Shown piece after piece: positions 1 through 12,040 of a stretch of 64,000 nucleotides of DNA; position 1 is the first letter of the stretch; each line of letters begins with the position of its first letter. The translations under genes and the position numbers were made by a program. The notes beneath the pieces are model-generated. The model searched no databases and had not been told where the DNA came from. It saw only the letters and a list, made by a program, of their open reading frames with translations. Origin of the DNA: Conus ventricosus (lineage: Eukaryota; Mollusca; Gastropoda; Neogastropoda; Conidae); contig CM031603.1 in the NCBI GenBank assembly GCA_018398815.1, positions 1,388,488 to 1,452,487 on the forward strand, given 5' to 3'.

Positions 1-288
1 TACCACACACAACACAACCCCCACAACCCACACCACAACACAACCCCCACCACCCCACCCCACAACACAACCCCCAACCCCACACAACCCCACCCCACCC
101 CACACAACACAACCCCACCCCACAACAACACAACCCCACCCCACCCCACCAACACAACCCAACCCCACACAACACACAACCCAACCCCACACAAACCAAC
201 ACAACCCAACCCCACACAAACCACCAACCCAACCCCACACAACACAACCCACACCCCACACAACACAACACAACCCCACACAACACAA
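1..288. repeat. C/A-only low-complexity tract at window start
   Basis: The first 288 bases are almost entirely A and C, made of irregular ACAACACAACCCC-like words with no fixed period. No TTAGGG-type telomere unit is present. It continues beyond the left edge of the window. No function can be assigned. Confidence 0.85.
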
Positions 289-322
289 AGGCTGACGGAC
301 TCAGCCAGCCAGAGAAACACCG

Positions 323-437
323 CGAGACGAGAGAGACAGAGGGACAGACAGACAGACAGATAGCGACGGGAAGACACAGACAGACAGACAGACCGACGGA
401 CGGACGACGGAGCGAGAGAGAGAGCGAGAGAGAGAGC

Positions 438-502
<65 letters not shown>
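323..502. repeat. GACA/GA purine-rich microsatellite
   Basis: A mixed (GACA)n stretch grades into (GA)n, with an uninterrupted GA run over roughly 460-501. It abuts the acceptor-like site of the putative exon at 514. Confidence 0.9.
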
Positions 503-504
<2 letters not shown>

Positions 505-513
505 CTATTTCAG

Positions 514-787
514 CCCGTCATGGCCTTTTCCCCACTTATTCTCACGATCCATCTTCAAACCCGACTTCCCGCCCTTTGAGACAAGTTCCAACAATCGACC
601 TCACCTTGGTGGACGTCCGCCCGAACCCTCAGCACCGGGATCATCCCTAAGCCGTCAAACGGTGGTTCCAAGCACCCTCCCTCCTGAATGCTCCCCCTCT
701 TTGGACTTTAGACTGGGGTCAGCAGAGGGTGCCATCTCCTTGGGTCTAGACAGAAGTGATCCTTCGCCCACCAAAAGAATGTCCTAG
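514..787 (+). CDS. Possible C-terminal coding exon, Ser/Pro-rich, unknown protein
   Basis: A frame that is open from the GA tract to a TAG at 785-787 is preceded by an acceptor-like TTCTATTTCAG ending at 513. The exon would start at 514 with one base of a split codon and encode about 91 residues. The predicted peptide is rich in Ser, Pro and Arg, has no internal Met until its end, and looks like a disordered C-terminal tail. No domain is recognised. The GA tract is an unusual polypyrimidine-poor branch region, which argues against a strong acceptor. Seen: open frame and AG. Inferred: exon status. A chance open frame of about 90 codons in GC-balanced DNA is possible, so confidence is low. Confidence 0.25.
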
Positions 788-830
788 GCTACAGTTGCTG
801 AAAAAAAAGCAAACAATCCTCTGCAGCTAA

Positions 831-921
831 CGGTCCAATAACGTAGTCAGATGGTATTAAATAGGGCTAAAGACCCGTGAACACCTGTTATTTGGACTAA
901 GAAAGCCAATGTTATCGTCGG

Positions 922-963
<42 letters not shown>

Positions 964-2033
964 TGTGTGTGTCTGTGTGTGTGTGTGTCTGTGTGTGTGT
1001 GTGTAGGGGGGTGGGGTGGGGCTCCACTCTAACGGGGCCGATGGCGCAGTCAGATGGTATTAAACACACCTAATGACTCGTCAATGCCCTGTTGCGTGGA
1101 CTGAAAAAGGTTAGTATTATTTCAGTCAGGGGTTAAAAACCAGCTAGCGGGGCCAATGGCGCAGTCAGATGGTATTAAACACGCCTAATGACTCGTCAAT
1201 GCCCTGTTGCGTGGACTGAAAAAGGTTAGTATTATTTCAGTCAGGGGTTAAAAACCAGCTAGCGGGGCCGATGGCGCAGTCAGATGGTATTAAACACGCC
1301 TAATGACTCGTCAATGCCCTGTTGCGTGGACTGAAAAAGGTTAATGTTGTCATTTAATTCTGGAGTATGCGCAGTCAGATGGTATTAAATACGCCTAATG
1401 ACTCGTCAATGCCCTGTTACGTAGATGAAAAAGGTTAATGTTGTCATTTAATTCAGGGGTTAAAAACCAGCTAGCGGGGTCAATGGCGCAGTCAGATGGT
1501 ATTAAATACGCCTAATGACTCGTCAATGCCCTGTTTCGTGGACATGGAAAAGGTTTATGTTGTCATTTAATTCAGGAGTGAAAAACCAGCTAGCGGGGCC
1601 AATGCGCAGTCAGATGGTATTAAACACGCCTAAGGACTCGTCAATGCCCTGTTGCGTGGACTGAAAAAGGTTAGTATTATTTCAGTCGGGTTAAAAACCA
1701 GCTAGTGGGGCCAATGGCGCAGTCAGATGATATTAAATACGCCTAATGACTCGTCAATGCCCTGTTTCGTGGACTGAAAAAGGTTAATGATGTCATTTAA
1801 TTCAGGAGTTAAAAACCAGCTTGCGGGGCCAATGGCGCAGTCAGATGGTATCAAATACGCCTAATGACTCGTCAATGCCCTGCTATGCGGAATGAAAAAG
1901 ATGAACTAGTCATCGAATTAAGGGTGAAAAAACCTCCAACGCTAACGCGGCTATTGGCGCGGTTAGATGGCATTAGATACGCCAAATGACTCGTGACTGC
2001 TCTCTTAAGTGGACAAGGCTGATGCTACCATAT
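831..2033 (+). repeat. 115-bp tandem array with A-box-like motif
   Basis: About ten monomers of near 115 bp, with starts near 831, 1034, 1149, 1264, 1366, 1478, 1597, 1709, 1826 and 1948. Each carries TGGCGCAGTCAGATGG followed by TATTAAA. The inner monomers are very similar, while the first (831) and last (1948) are clearly diverged, as expected from homogenisation by unequal exchange. A GT microsatellite (925-1008) interrupts the array after the first monomer. The TGGCGCAGTCAG word is close to the tRNA A-box consensus, but no B box follows. Confidence 0.9.
925..1008. repeat. GT microsatellite
   Basis: (GT)n with a few TGTC interruptions, lying between the first and second monomers of the 115-bp array. 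Confidence 0.95.
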
Positions 2034-2405
2034 TGTGACATTGACCGAAAAAAAAAAATAGCATGTTCACCGCTGGAAGCATGTGTGTGGGTCAGATGAC
2101 CATCGCCAGCTCAGGTCGGGTCACGGACTTCTAGAACCTTGGAGAGCTGGCACCCTGTGTTGGTCCCTAGAGGAGGGGGGAGCCAAAGAGAGGGCGGGTC
2201 AGCGGAACCGCCGTTTGATGGTGGGTGGGGATTGGGAGGGGGGGTGATCTTTGGTGCTGGGGTTCGGGGGTCGTCTGTCAAGGGGGGTTGTTTTGTTGGA
2301 ATCTGTCTCAAAGGGGGAATGAGGGTGTTGAAGGTGGGTCGGAGAACAAATGGGAGAAAGTCTGGTGGTTCTGAAATAGAATCTGTGAGTGCAGCATGTA
2401 CGTAG
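2034..2405. other. Non-repetitive stretch, no gene seen
   Basis: Contains G-rich sequence near 2,165-2,300. Short open frames on both strands (for example 2,139-2,405 on the plus strand) have biased low-complexity translations. Nothing recognisable. Confidence 0.5.
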
Positions 2406-2497
2406 GTATACACACACACGCACGCACGCACTCATGCACGCACTCGGACACCCTCATACATGCATATACAAACATATGTGCACTCGTATTTACACAC

Positions 2498-2547
<50 letters not shown>

Positions 2548-2607
2548 CACACACACACACATACACATACACACACACACACATGCACACACACACATAC
2601 ACACACG

Positions 2608-2700
<93 letters not shown>
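2406..2700. repeat. CA microsatellite
   Basis: Nearly continuous (CA)n with CACG, CATA and CATG variants. It is pure from about 2,611 to 2,700. All long open frames crossing it translate to Thr-His or Val-Cys repeats and are spurious. Confidence 0.97.
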
Positions 2701-2701
<1 letters not shown>

Positions 2702-2830
2702 AACCGCTTTTGCATGCACCCCAATACAGAGTATATCGGAGAGAGTGAGATGGACAGACCGTGATACAGAGACGGGCATACCGTATTTGGACTGAAAGAG
2801 TCGCACACACTAACTTCCCCCTCCTCTTCC

Positions 2831-2850
2831 CTCCCCCCCCCCCCCCCCCA
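2831..2850. repeat. Poly-C tract
   Basis: An uninterrupted C homopolymer of about 18 bases between two CA microsatellites. Homopolymer length is likely unreliable in the assembly. Confidence 0.9.
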
Positions 2851-2883
2851 CTCACCTTACATCCCACTCCATCCTCGTCTGCT

Positions 2884-3889
<1,006 letters not shown>

Positions 3890-4187
3890 TCTGAGTATCC
3901 TGAAACAACTTTCCAATGTTGCCAACATGTGAACAGTATCCTCAAACAACTTTCCAGTGTTGCCAACATGTGAACAGTATCCTCAAACAACTTTCCAGTG
4001 TTGCCAACATGTGAACAGTATCCTCAAACAACTTTCCAGTGTTGCCAACATGTGAACAGTATCCTCAAACAACTTTCCAGTGTTGCCAACATGTGAACAG
4101 TATCCTCAAACTACTTTCCAGTGTTGCCAACACGTGACACAGTATCCTCAAACAACTTTCCAGTGTTTGCCAACACGTGAACACAGT
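3890..4187 (+). repeat. 41-bp minisatellite, about 7 copies
   Basis: The unit contains CAGTATCCTCAAACAACTTT and TTGCCAACATGTGAA and repeats every 41 bases. The first copy (CTGAGTATCCTGAAAC) and the last two (with ACACGTGA) are diverged edge copies. Confidence 0.93.
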
Positions 4188-4527
4188 TCTTCTGTAAGGA
4201 GATTTTCTGTGTGATGCTTTTCTAAACCAGCCTGACCGTCCCTTTGATGTTTCTTTTTCACCTCGGTCATCTTGGGTCATCCTGTGAGTCAGTCTGCAGC
4301 ACCCCTCTCACCTAGAACTCACCGTGTGCAGTGGAAACCCCAAACAAAGGGGTGGGTGGGCCTGGGGCCTTTTTAGTATGAATTGTGTTCCAGTCTTCTT
4401 GTCATATTGCGCTCGTGTTTTTTTTTTTGGGCTTTTTCAAAAACGTTTTTTGTCTCTGGTTTTTCACTCTTTTTTCTGCCTATGTGGCCCATTCTTAATC
4501 TGTGTTATAAACACTCTATGCACTGCT

Positions 4528-4533
4528 TTTATT
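4528..4533 (-). promoter_or_regulatory. Candidate polyadenylation signal (AATAAA)
   Basis: Reads AATAAA on the minus strand about 75 bases downstream of the stop codon of the putative terminal exon at 4,608-4,811. The spacing fits a 3' UTR. The hexamer alone is common by chance. Confidence 0.3.
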
Positions 4534-4607
4534 CGCCCCTAAGGAATGCCTGGGGGAGAGAAGAGGAGTGGGTGAGAATCTTGTAATGTTAATCGTTCCC
4601 ATGCCTT

Positions 4608-4811
4608 CTAGAAATCCGGTGCTAACGACTTCGCTTTCTCTTTGAATTTGGGTTTATTTTTTACCTCTGTACTGTTGGCGATCGCTTTTTCTGTATCTGT
4701 GGTCTGTTCATCTTTCTGTGATCTGCAAAGTATTTTCTTTATTTCTTGATATATTTTGTAAGATGCAAGTTCTTTTTGTAATCTGGTGACCAGATGGCGA
4801 GAGTCTAACCC
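4608..4811 (-). CDS. Possible 3'-terminal coding exon, coiled-coil/charged tail, unknown gene
   Basis: On the minus strand a polypyrimidine-like TGTGTGTCTGTTGCAG ends at 4,812. It is followed by an in-frame 68-codon reading (67 residues plus stop) to 4,608. The peptide begins GLDSRHLVTRLQKELASYK, continues as an amphipathic Lys/Glu-rich helix likely to form a coiled coil, then a Thr/Ser/Lys-rich tail. An ATG further upstream (4,835) lies on the intron side and is not needed. An AATAAA sits 75 bases after the stop. Composition is unlike the surrounding simple repeats. I do not recognise the family. Seen: acceptor, open frame, stop, AATAAA. Inferred: that these form the last exon of a gene lying to the right, which would have to span several minisatellites. 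Confidence 0.42.
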   Translation of the reverse strand, partial: GLDSRHLVTRLQKELASYKIYQEIKKILCRSQKDEQTTDTEKAIANSTEVKNKPKFKEKAKSLAPDF

Positions 4812-5020
4812 CTGCAACAGACACACACTGTCCATTCTGTGGTGCTGATCACTAATCAGGCATTTTGATGTACCTTTGTCGTGCTGGAATACCTCAAAGG
4901 GATGTTCAAATCGGGTTCTAAAGAAAATCGGAGCGAAATGATCAGAGGGTCTGTTCGTTTAACATGGCTTCGTTGTTTTTTTTCTCCGACTGAAGGACTG
5001 CATCCTGGGAATGTAAGGAC

Positions 5021-6817
5021 GAAGTGTACCTGTATACACAGACTGTTGCTGCTTCAGGTTAATGAAGTGTACCAGTATACACAACTATTGCTGCTTCAGG
5101 TTAATGGAGTGTACCTGGATACACAGACTATTGCTGCTTCAGGTTAATGAAGTGTACCTGTATACACAGACTATTGCTGCTTCAGGTTAATGAAGTGTAC
5201 CTGGATACACAGACTATTGCTGCTTCAGGTTAATGAAGTGTACCTGTATACACAGACTATTGCTGCTTCAGGTTAATGAAGTGTACCTGGATACACAGAC
5301 TATTGCTGCTTCAGGTTAATGAAGTGTACCTGGATACACAGACTATTGCTGCTTCAGGTTAATGAAGTGTACCTGAATACACAGACTATTGCTGCTTCAG
5401 GTTAATGAAGTGTACCTGGATACACAGACTATTGCTGCTTCAGGTTAATGAAGTGTACCTGGATACACAGACTATTGCTGCTTCAGGTTAATGAAGTGTA
5501 CCTGATACACAGACTATTGCTGGTTGCTGCTTCAGGTTAATGAAGTGTACCTGGATACACAGACTATTGCTGGTTGCTGCTTCAGGTTAATGAAGTGTAC
5601 CTGGATACACAGACTATTGCTGGTTGCTGCTTCAGGTTAATGAAGTGTACCTGGATACACAGACTATTGCTGGTTACTGCTTCAGGTTAATGAAGTGTAC
5701 CTGGATACACAGACTATTGCTGGTTGCTGCTTCAGGTTAATGAAGAAGAGTACCTGTATACACAGACTATTGCTGGTTGCTGCTTCAGGTTAATGAAGAG
5801 TACCTGTATACACAGACTATTGCTGGTTGCTGCTTCAGGTTAATGAAGTGTACCTGTAATACACAGACTGTTGCTGCTTCAGGTTAATGAAAGAGTACCT
5901 GTATACACAGACTATTGCTGGTTGCTGCTTCAGGTTAATGAAGAGTACCTGGATACACAGACTATTGCTGTGCTGCTTCAGGTTAATGAAGTGTACCTGT
6001 ATACACAGACTGTTGCTGCTTCAGGTTAATGAAGTGTACCTGTATACACAGACTATTGCTGGTTGCTGCTTCAGGTTAATGAAGAGTACCTGTATACACA
6101 GACTATTGCTGGTTGCTGCTTCAGGTTAATGAAGTGTACCTGTATACACAGACTGTTGCTGCTTCAGGTTAATGAAGAGTACCTGTATACATAGACTGTT
6201 GCTGGTTGCTGCTTCAGGTTAATGAAGTGTACCTGTATACACAGACTGTTGCTGCTTCAGGTTAATGAAGTGTGCCTAGATACAGACTATTGCTGCTTCA
6301 GGTTAATGAAGTGTACCTGTATACACAGACTATTGCTGGTTGCTGCTTCAGGTTAATGAAGTGTACCTGTATACACAGACTATTGTTGGTTGCTGCTTCA
6401 GGTTAATGAAGAAGTGTGCCTGTATACACGGACTGTTGTTGGTTGCAGCTTCAGGTTAATGAAGAAGTGTGCCTGGATACATAGACTATTGCGGTTGCTG
6501 CTTCAGGTTAATGAAGAAGTGTGCCTGGATACATAGACTATTGCTTGTTGCTGCTTCAGTTAATGAAGAAGAGTACCTGTATACATAGACTATTGTTGGT
6601 TGCTGCTTCAGGTTAATGAAAAAGTGTGCCTGTATACACGGACTATTGTTGGTTGCTGCTTCAGGTTAATGAAGAAGTGTGCCTGTATACACGGACTATT
6701 GTTGGTTGCTGCTCAGGTTAATGAAGAAGTGTGCCTGGATACATAGACTATTGCTGGTTGCTGCTTCAGGTTAATGAAGAAGAGTACCTGTATACATAGA
6801 CTATTGCTGGTTGCTGC
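5021..6817 (+). repeat. 43/50-bp minisatellite, about 39 copies
   Basis: The basic unit is 43 bases and contains GTACCTGTATACACAGAC and GCTTCAGGTTAATGAAGT. From about 5,510 most units gain a 7-base GGTTGCT insertion (50 bp), and from about 6,400 also an extra GAA. Variants are clustered in blocks, showing stepwise local amplification. Open frames within it are repeat translations. Confidence 0.95.
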
Positions 6818-6993
6818 TTTACGTGTATGAATCTGTTTACGTACACATCATTTATCGATAAAGAAAACTGCTTAACAAGAAAAAAATGCGTTACCTGTAA
6901 ATCGTTTGCTACTCTGAGTTTTCCCTTAACGGGAGTGACTTATTAGTTTTTGTTGTTTGTTTGTGTTTTACTTGTATCTTTGTTTGCAGTTTG

Positions 6994-6996
6994 TTT

Positions 6997-7059
<63 letters not shown>

Positions 7060-7076
7060 TGTGGTGTGTGTGTGGT
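6994..7076. repeat. GT microsatellite
   Basis: Nearly pure (GT)n. The 176 bases before it and the stretch 7,077-7,432 after it show no recognisable feature. Confidence 0.95.
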
Positions 7077-7432
7077 ACGTGTTGACAGCCCTGAAAATGT
7101 TCTCTGTGGTCTGCTCGGGTTGTACTGAAATAGACATTGTCCGTGCCCCTCTCCGATATTGCCATCTCAATTTTGTTTCTCATGTTGGTTTCAGCTTTGA
7201 GTAATTTATTTCTCCTCAGAACACGAACATATTTCTCTTGGTGATTGTGGAGCCGCTATGCCAAGGCTTTGTTTTCGCTGTATATCCAGACGAGCACGGT
7301 TTTACAAGACCTTAGTTCGTTAGTATCCACCATCCAAAGCCCGAAGATGTCTGGAGCTGTTTACCATTTATAAAAGACGCTGTCGTCTTACACTGAAATT
7401 CATGATACGCGTGCATGTTCCGCCCCTCCACC

Positions 7433-7527
7433 ACACACACACGCACGCACGCACGCACCCGATACACACGCATGCACACATACACTCACACGCACGCACA
7501 CACACAAGCACACACACACACACACAC

Positions 7528-7570
<43 letters not shown>

Positions 7571-7588
7571 ACACACACACACACACAC

Positions 7589-7621
<33 letters not shown>
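7433..7621. repeat. CA microsatellite
   Basis: (CA)n with CACG and CACC variants. It immediately precedes the 42-bp array. Confidence 0.95.
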
Positions 7622-7622
<1 letters not shown>

Positions 7623-7704
7623 GTCCTGACCGTTTTCTCCATCGTACGTTCTACGTGCTGTGTTCACTTCGTGCATGGCATTTTTGTTTAAGGGTTAGCT
7701 TCCG

Positions 7705-8896
7705 TTTAGCTCCCTGCACTATAGGTCAACAGACTGCCATGTAGGTGCCCCCTGGTTCACCGTTTAGCTCCCACACTATAGGTCAACAGACTGCCATGTA
7801 GGTGCCCCCTGGTTCACCGTTTAGCTCCCAGTACTATAGGTCAACAAACAGGCTGCCATATAAGTGCCCCCTGTACTATAGGTCAGCAAACAGGCTGCCA
7901 TATAAGTGCCCCCTGTACTAATAGTCAACAAACAGGCTGCAATATAGTGCCCCCTGTACTATAGGTCAACAAACAGGCTGCCATATAAGTGCCCTCTGAT
8001 TCACCGTTTAGCTCCCTGTACTAAAGGTCAGGCTGCCATATAAGTGCCCCCTGTAATTGGTCAACAAACAGGCTGCCATATAAGTGCCCCCTGTACTATA
8101 GGTCAACAAACTGGCTGCCATATAAGTGCCCCCTGTACTATAGGTCCAACAAACTGGCTGCCATATAAGTGCCCCCTGTACTATAGGTCAACAAACTGGC
8201 TGCCATATAGGTGCCACCTGTACTATAGGTCAACAAACAGGCTGCCATATAAGTGCCCCCCTGTACTATAGGTGCAACAAACAGGCGGCCATATAAGTGC
8301 CCCCTGTACTATAGGTCAACAAACAGGCTGCCATGTAAGTGCCCCCTGTACTATAGGTCAACAAACAGGCTGCCGTATAAGTGCCCCCTGTACTATAGGT
8401 CAACAAACAGGCTGCCATATAAGTGCCCCCTGTACTATAGGTCAACAAACAGGCTGCCATATAGTGCCCCTGTACTATAGGTCAACAAACAGGCTGCCAT
8501 ATAGTGCCCCCTGTACTAATAGGTCAACAAACAGGCTGCCATATAGTGCCCCCTGTACTATAGGTCAACAAACAGGCTGCCATATAAGTGCCCCCCTGTA
8601 CTATAGGTCAAAACAGGCTGCCATATAAGTGCCCCCTGTACTATAGGTCAACAAACAGCTGCCATATAGTGCCCCCTGTACTATAGGTCAACAAACAGGC
8701 TGCCATGTAAGTGCCCCCTGTAACTATAGTCAACAAACAGGCTGCCATATAGTGCCCCCTGTACTATAGGTCAACAAAACAGGCTGCCATGTAAGTGCCC
8801 CCTGTACTATAGGTCAACAAACAGGCTGCCATATAAGTGCCCCTGTACTATAGGTCAACAAACAGGCTGCCAATATAGTGCCCCCTGATTCACCGT
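7705..8896 (+). repeat. 42-bp minisatellite, about 27 copies
   Basis: The unit contains GTGCCCCCTGTACTATAGGT and CAACAAACAGGCTGCCATAT. The first copies and the last (8,880-8,896) carry a TTCACCGTTTAGCTCC-type segment instead of the direct junction, so both ends retain the same ancestral flank. Frequent one-base indels occur between copies. Confidence 0.95.
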
Positions 8897-9631
8897 TTCC
8901 GGTCTGGAGGTAGGCAACACCGAACACTATTCTTCGCTTTTTCAGTGACCACGTTTCTGCTCTAGTTTGAGTTAGTCTTTGTTTCCGAGTTCTCCACGCT
9001 TTGTGCTTTTCACCATTTCTGAGTGTAACCAAGACGCAGCTCACAACGTTGTTTGGTTGCCGTTCCGTGAAACACTTTACTTGTGATACCGCCCTCAGTA
9101 TCCGACAGTTTTTCATTGCTGTTATTTCTTTTGTGATACCGCTGGTACTATCCAACAGTAACTCTCTGCTGAGATTTCTTGGGCATCCGTCAAACCGGTA
9201 TGAGAGCTGATTCAGTATAGCCCCTGTGCAGAGAGAGCTGATTCAGTAACCCTGTGCAGAAAAGTAACACCCGAGCTAGGTTTGGTTTGATGACGTGTTC
9301 AGGTCGAACGTCGACACTCGCCGAGGTGGAAGGGCGGACGGAATGACCACAAGAGGAAGGCCGGTCGGAGGAGGTGGGGATGGAGGGGAAGAGAGGGATG
9401 GTAGAGGATTTATGCAACACTACACCAGTGCCATCATAACATCAATACATGAAACACCAGGCGTAGGTGAACTCGCCGTACTATTCAATGGGGTAGGTAT
9501 GTGTATTGATGGGGATAGGGGTAGAGGTGGTGTTTTTGAAGCTACCATGTTGAAACACGTTGATTAAAGAAACGTCAGGCTTTCTTTTTTTTAAAAAAAA
9601 TGATCCATGCGTGTTTCCATTCTCAGTCAGA
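8897..9631. other. Non-repetitive stretch, no gene seen
   Basis: Moderate GC, including a short near-duplicate of AGAGCTGATTCAGTA (about 9,200 and 9,235). Open frames at 8,814-9,155 (-) and 9,295-9,567 (+) have no recognisable domain, and the first runs into the minisatellite. Confidence 0.45.
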
Positions 9632-9948
9632 CAACTCGGTACTAACCGGCATTGTTTTATCAGTGACAACCCCTACTAACCGGCCTTGTTTTATCAGTCT
9701 GACAACCCGGTACTAACCGGCATTGTTTTATCAGTCTGACAACCCGCTACTAACCGCCATTGTTTTATCAGTCTGACAACCCGCTACTAACCGCCATTGT
9801 TTTATCAGTCTGACAACCCGCTACTAACCGGCAACCCGCTGACAACCCGGGACTAACCGGCATTGTTTTATCAGTCTGACAACCCGGTACTAACCGACAT
9901 TGTTTTATCAGTCTGACAACCCGGTACTAACTGGCATTGTTTTATCAG
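9632..9948 (+). repeat. 37-bp minisatellite, left part
   Basis: The unit contains CCGGTACTAACCGGC followed by ATTGTTTTATCAGTCTG, period 37. The GGTACTAACC core is partly palindromic. The array is interrupted by a SINE and resumes at 10,485. Confidence 0.95.
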
Positions 9949-10484
9949 CCCGGAGCCGGAGTAGCTAAGTTGGTAGAGCGCCGGACTCGTAATTTTGGGT
10001 GATCCTGAGGTTGCGGGTTCGAACCTCCGCCAGGGCGTTTCGGTACAGGGGATTTTTCCCTCGGAGTTAACATTGGTTCTGACTCCATTTCCCATACAGT
10101 CCTTCGAATGAGACTATAAACCGAGGTTCCGTGTGTGAACGCACGCATAACATCTTGCACACACGTAAAATCCCATCACCAACTTTCGGAAGAGTAGGCC
10201 AGTTTGGCCGTTGGTATGGATGACACGTTACACATAGCATGCACCCTGCGTGAGAAATGGAAAGAATGAAGAAAGTAAGGAAAATGAGTGATCGATATTG
10301 AACGATACTGACTGGATGACACGGGAAAACGACTGAATGAAGCGCCGGCTGGCAGCACTTCAGTCGGCACTACCCTGGTAGACAGCCCGTTGTGTAAACG
10401 AGTGTTGATTGTAAAGCGCTTAGAGCTTGGTCTCTAACCGAGAATAGGCGCTATATAAGTATTCACTATCATTATCATAATTAT
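9949..10484 (+). mobile_element. tRNA-derived SINE, apparently full length, with 14-bp target duplication
   Basis: The 5' head looks like a tRNA gene, with an A box (TAGCTAAGTTGGTAGAGCG, 9,962-9,980) and a B box (GGTTCGAACC, 10,016-10,025), the internal RNA polymerase III promoter. A unique body of about 350 bases follows. The 3' end has GTAAAGCGCTTAGAG ... GGCGCTATATAAGTATT and an ATT/ATC-rich tail, a 3' module shared by many animal SINEs and their partner LINEs. The 14-base CATTGTTTTATCAG occurs at 9,935-9,948 and again at 10,485-10,498, matching a target-site duplication inside the 37-bp array. The acceptor stem does not close, so it is not a functional tRNA gene. Confidence 0.88.
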
Positions 10485-10900
10485 CATTGTTTTATCAGTC
10501 TGATAACCCGGTACTAACCAGCATTGTTTTATCAGTCTGACACCCGGTACTAACCGGCCTTGTTTTTATCAGTCTGACAACCCGGTACTAACCGGCCTTG
10601 TTTTATCAGTCTGACACCCGGTACTAACCGGCCTTGTTTTTTTCAGTCTGACAACCCGGTACTAACCGGCCTTGTTTTTATCAGACAACCCGGTTCTAAC
10701 CGGCATTGTTTTATCAGTCTGACACCCGGTACTAACCGGCCTTGTTTTATCAGTCTGACAACCCGGTACTAACCGGCCTTGTTTTATCGGTCTGACAACC
10801 CGGTACTAACCGGCCTTGTTTTATCAGTCTGACACCCGGTACTAAAACCGGCCTTGTTTTATCAGTCTGACAACCCGGTACTAACCGGCATTGTTTTATA
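10485..10900 (+). repeat. 37-bp minisatellite, right part
   Basis: Continuation of the 9,632-9,948 array after the SINE, about 11 copies. Small differences include CCTTG for CATTG and loss of AA in GACAACCC. The 10,900-11,150 flank is featureless. Confidence 0.95.
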
Positions 10901-11149
10901 CATGCTCACAGCCCTGATATGGTTTATGTCTGATCCACTTAAACTAGACGATTCAGAAAGATGCCGCTTATAACTCTATAAATATCCCGCTTTTTCCCCA
11001 AGTCCCAGTCATGTAGGATTTTCTTATGCTGATCACACCACTTGTCTTTACTTCCTCTCCTGTGCTTCTCACTGCCATTCTTTCACACCAGGGTATTGCA
11101 CTTTTCAGTCCAGTTTTCTCTCCACTCCCTACTTTCACGTTTACTCCTG

Positions 11150-12040
11150 GATGTTCTCCAGAGACCCTTCATCTTATCGCATAAACATGTTGTGGACATG
11201 ATCTCCAAAGACCCTTCATCTTATCGTATAAACATGTTGTGGACATGATCTCCAAAGACCCTTCATCTTATCGCATAAACATGTTGTGGACATGATCTCC
11301 ACAGACCCTTCATCTTATCGTATAAACATGTTGTGGACATGATCTCCACAGACCCTTCATCTTATCGTATAAACATGTTGTGGACATGATCTCTACAGAC
11401 CCTTTATCTTATCGTATAAACATGTTGTGGACATGATCTCCACAGACCCTTCATCTTATCGTATAAACATGTTGTGGACATGATCTCCACAGACCCTTCA
11501 CTTCATCGTATAAACATGTTGTGGACATGATCTCCACAGACCCTTCATCTTATCGTATAAACATGTGGACATGATCTCCACAGACCCTTCATCTTATCGT
11601 ATCAAACATGTTGTGGACATGATCTCCACAGACCCTTCATCTTATCGTATAAACATGTTGTGGACATGATCTCCACAGACCCTTCATCTTATCGTATCAA
11701 CATGTTGTGGACATGATCTCCACAGACCCTTCATCTTATCGCATAAACATGTTATGGACATGATCTCTACAGACCCTTCATCTTATCGTATCAACATGTT
11801 GTGGACATGATCTCCACAGACCCTTCATCTTATCGTATAAACATGTTGTGGACATCTCCACAGACCCTTCATCTTATCGTATAAACATGTTGTGGACATG
11901 ATCTCCAGAGACCCTTCATCTTACCGTATAAACATGTTGTGGACATGATCTCCACAGACCCTTCATCTTATCGTGTAAACATGTGGACATGATCTCCACA
12001 GACCCTTCATCTTATCGCATAAACATGTTGTGGACATGCT
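11150..12040 (+). repeat. 47-bp minisatellite, about 19 copies
   Basis: The unit contains CCACAGACCCTTCATCTTAT and AAACATGTTGTGGACATGAT. The sub-motif ACATGTTGTGGACATG is an imperfect palindrome. A few copies have lost TTG or ATGAT. Confidence 0.95.

Noticed and set aside
1..288. Telomeric or subtelomeric repeat
   Set aside because: The tract is C/A-rich, but no regular TTAGGG or other short telomere unit is seen.
5021..8896. CRISPR-like arrays
   Set aside because: Units repeat head to tail without unique spacers, in a eukaryotic context. They are ordinary minisatellites.
9949..10030. Functional tRNA gene
   Set aside because: A and B boxes are present, but the 5' and 3' acceptor strands do not pair, and the sequence continues into a SINE body with a target duplication.
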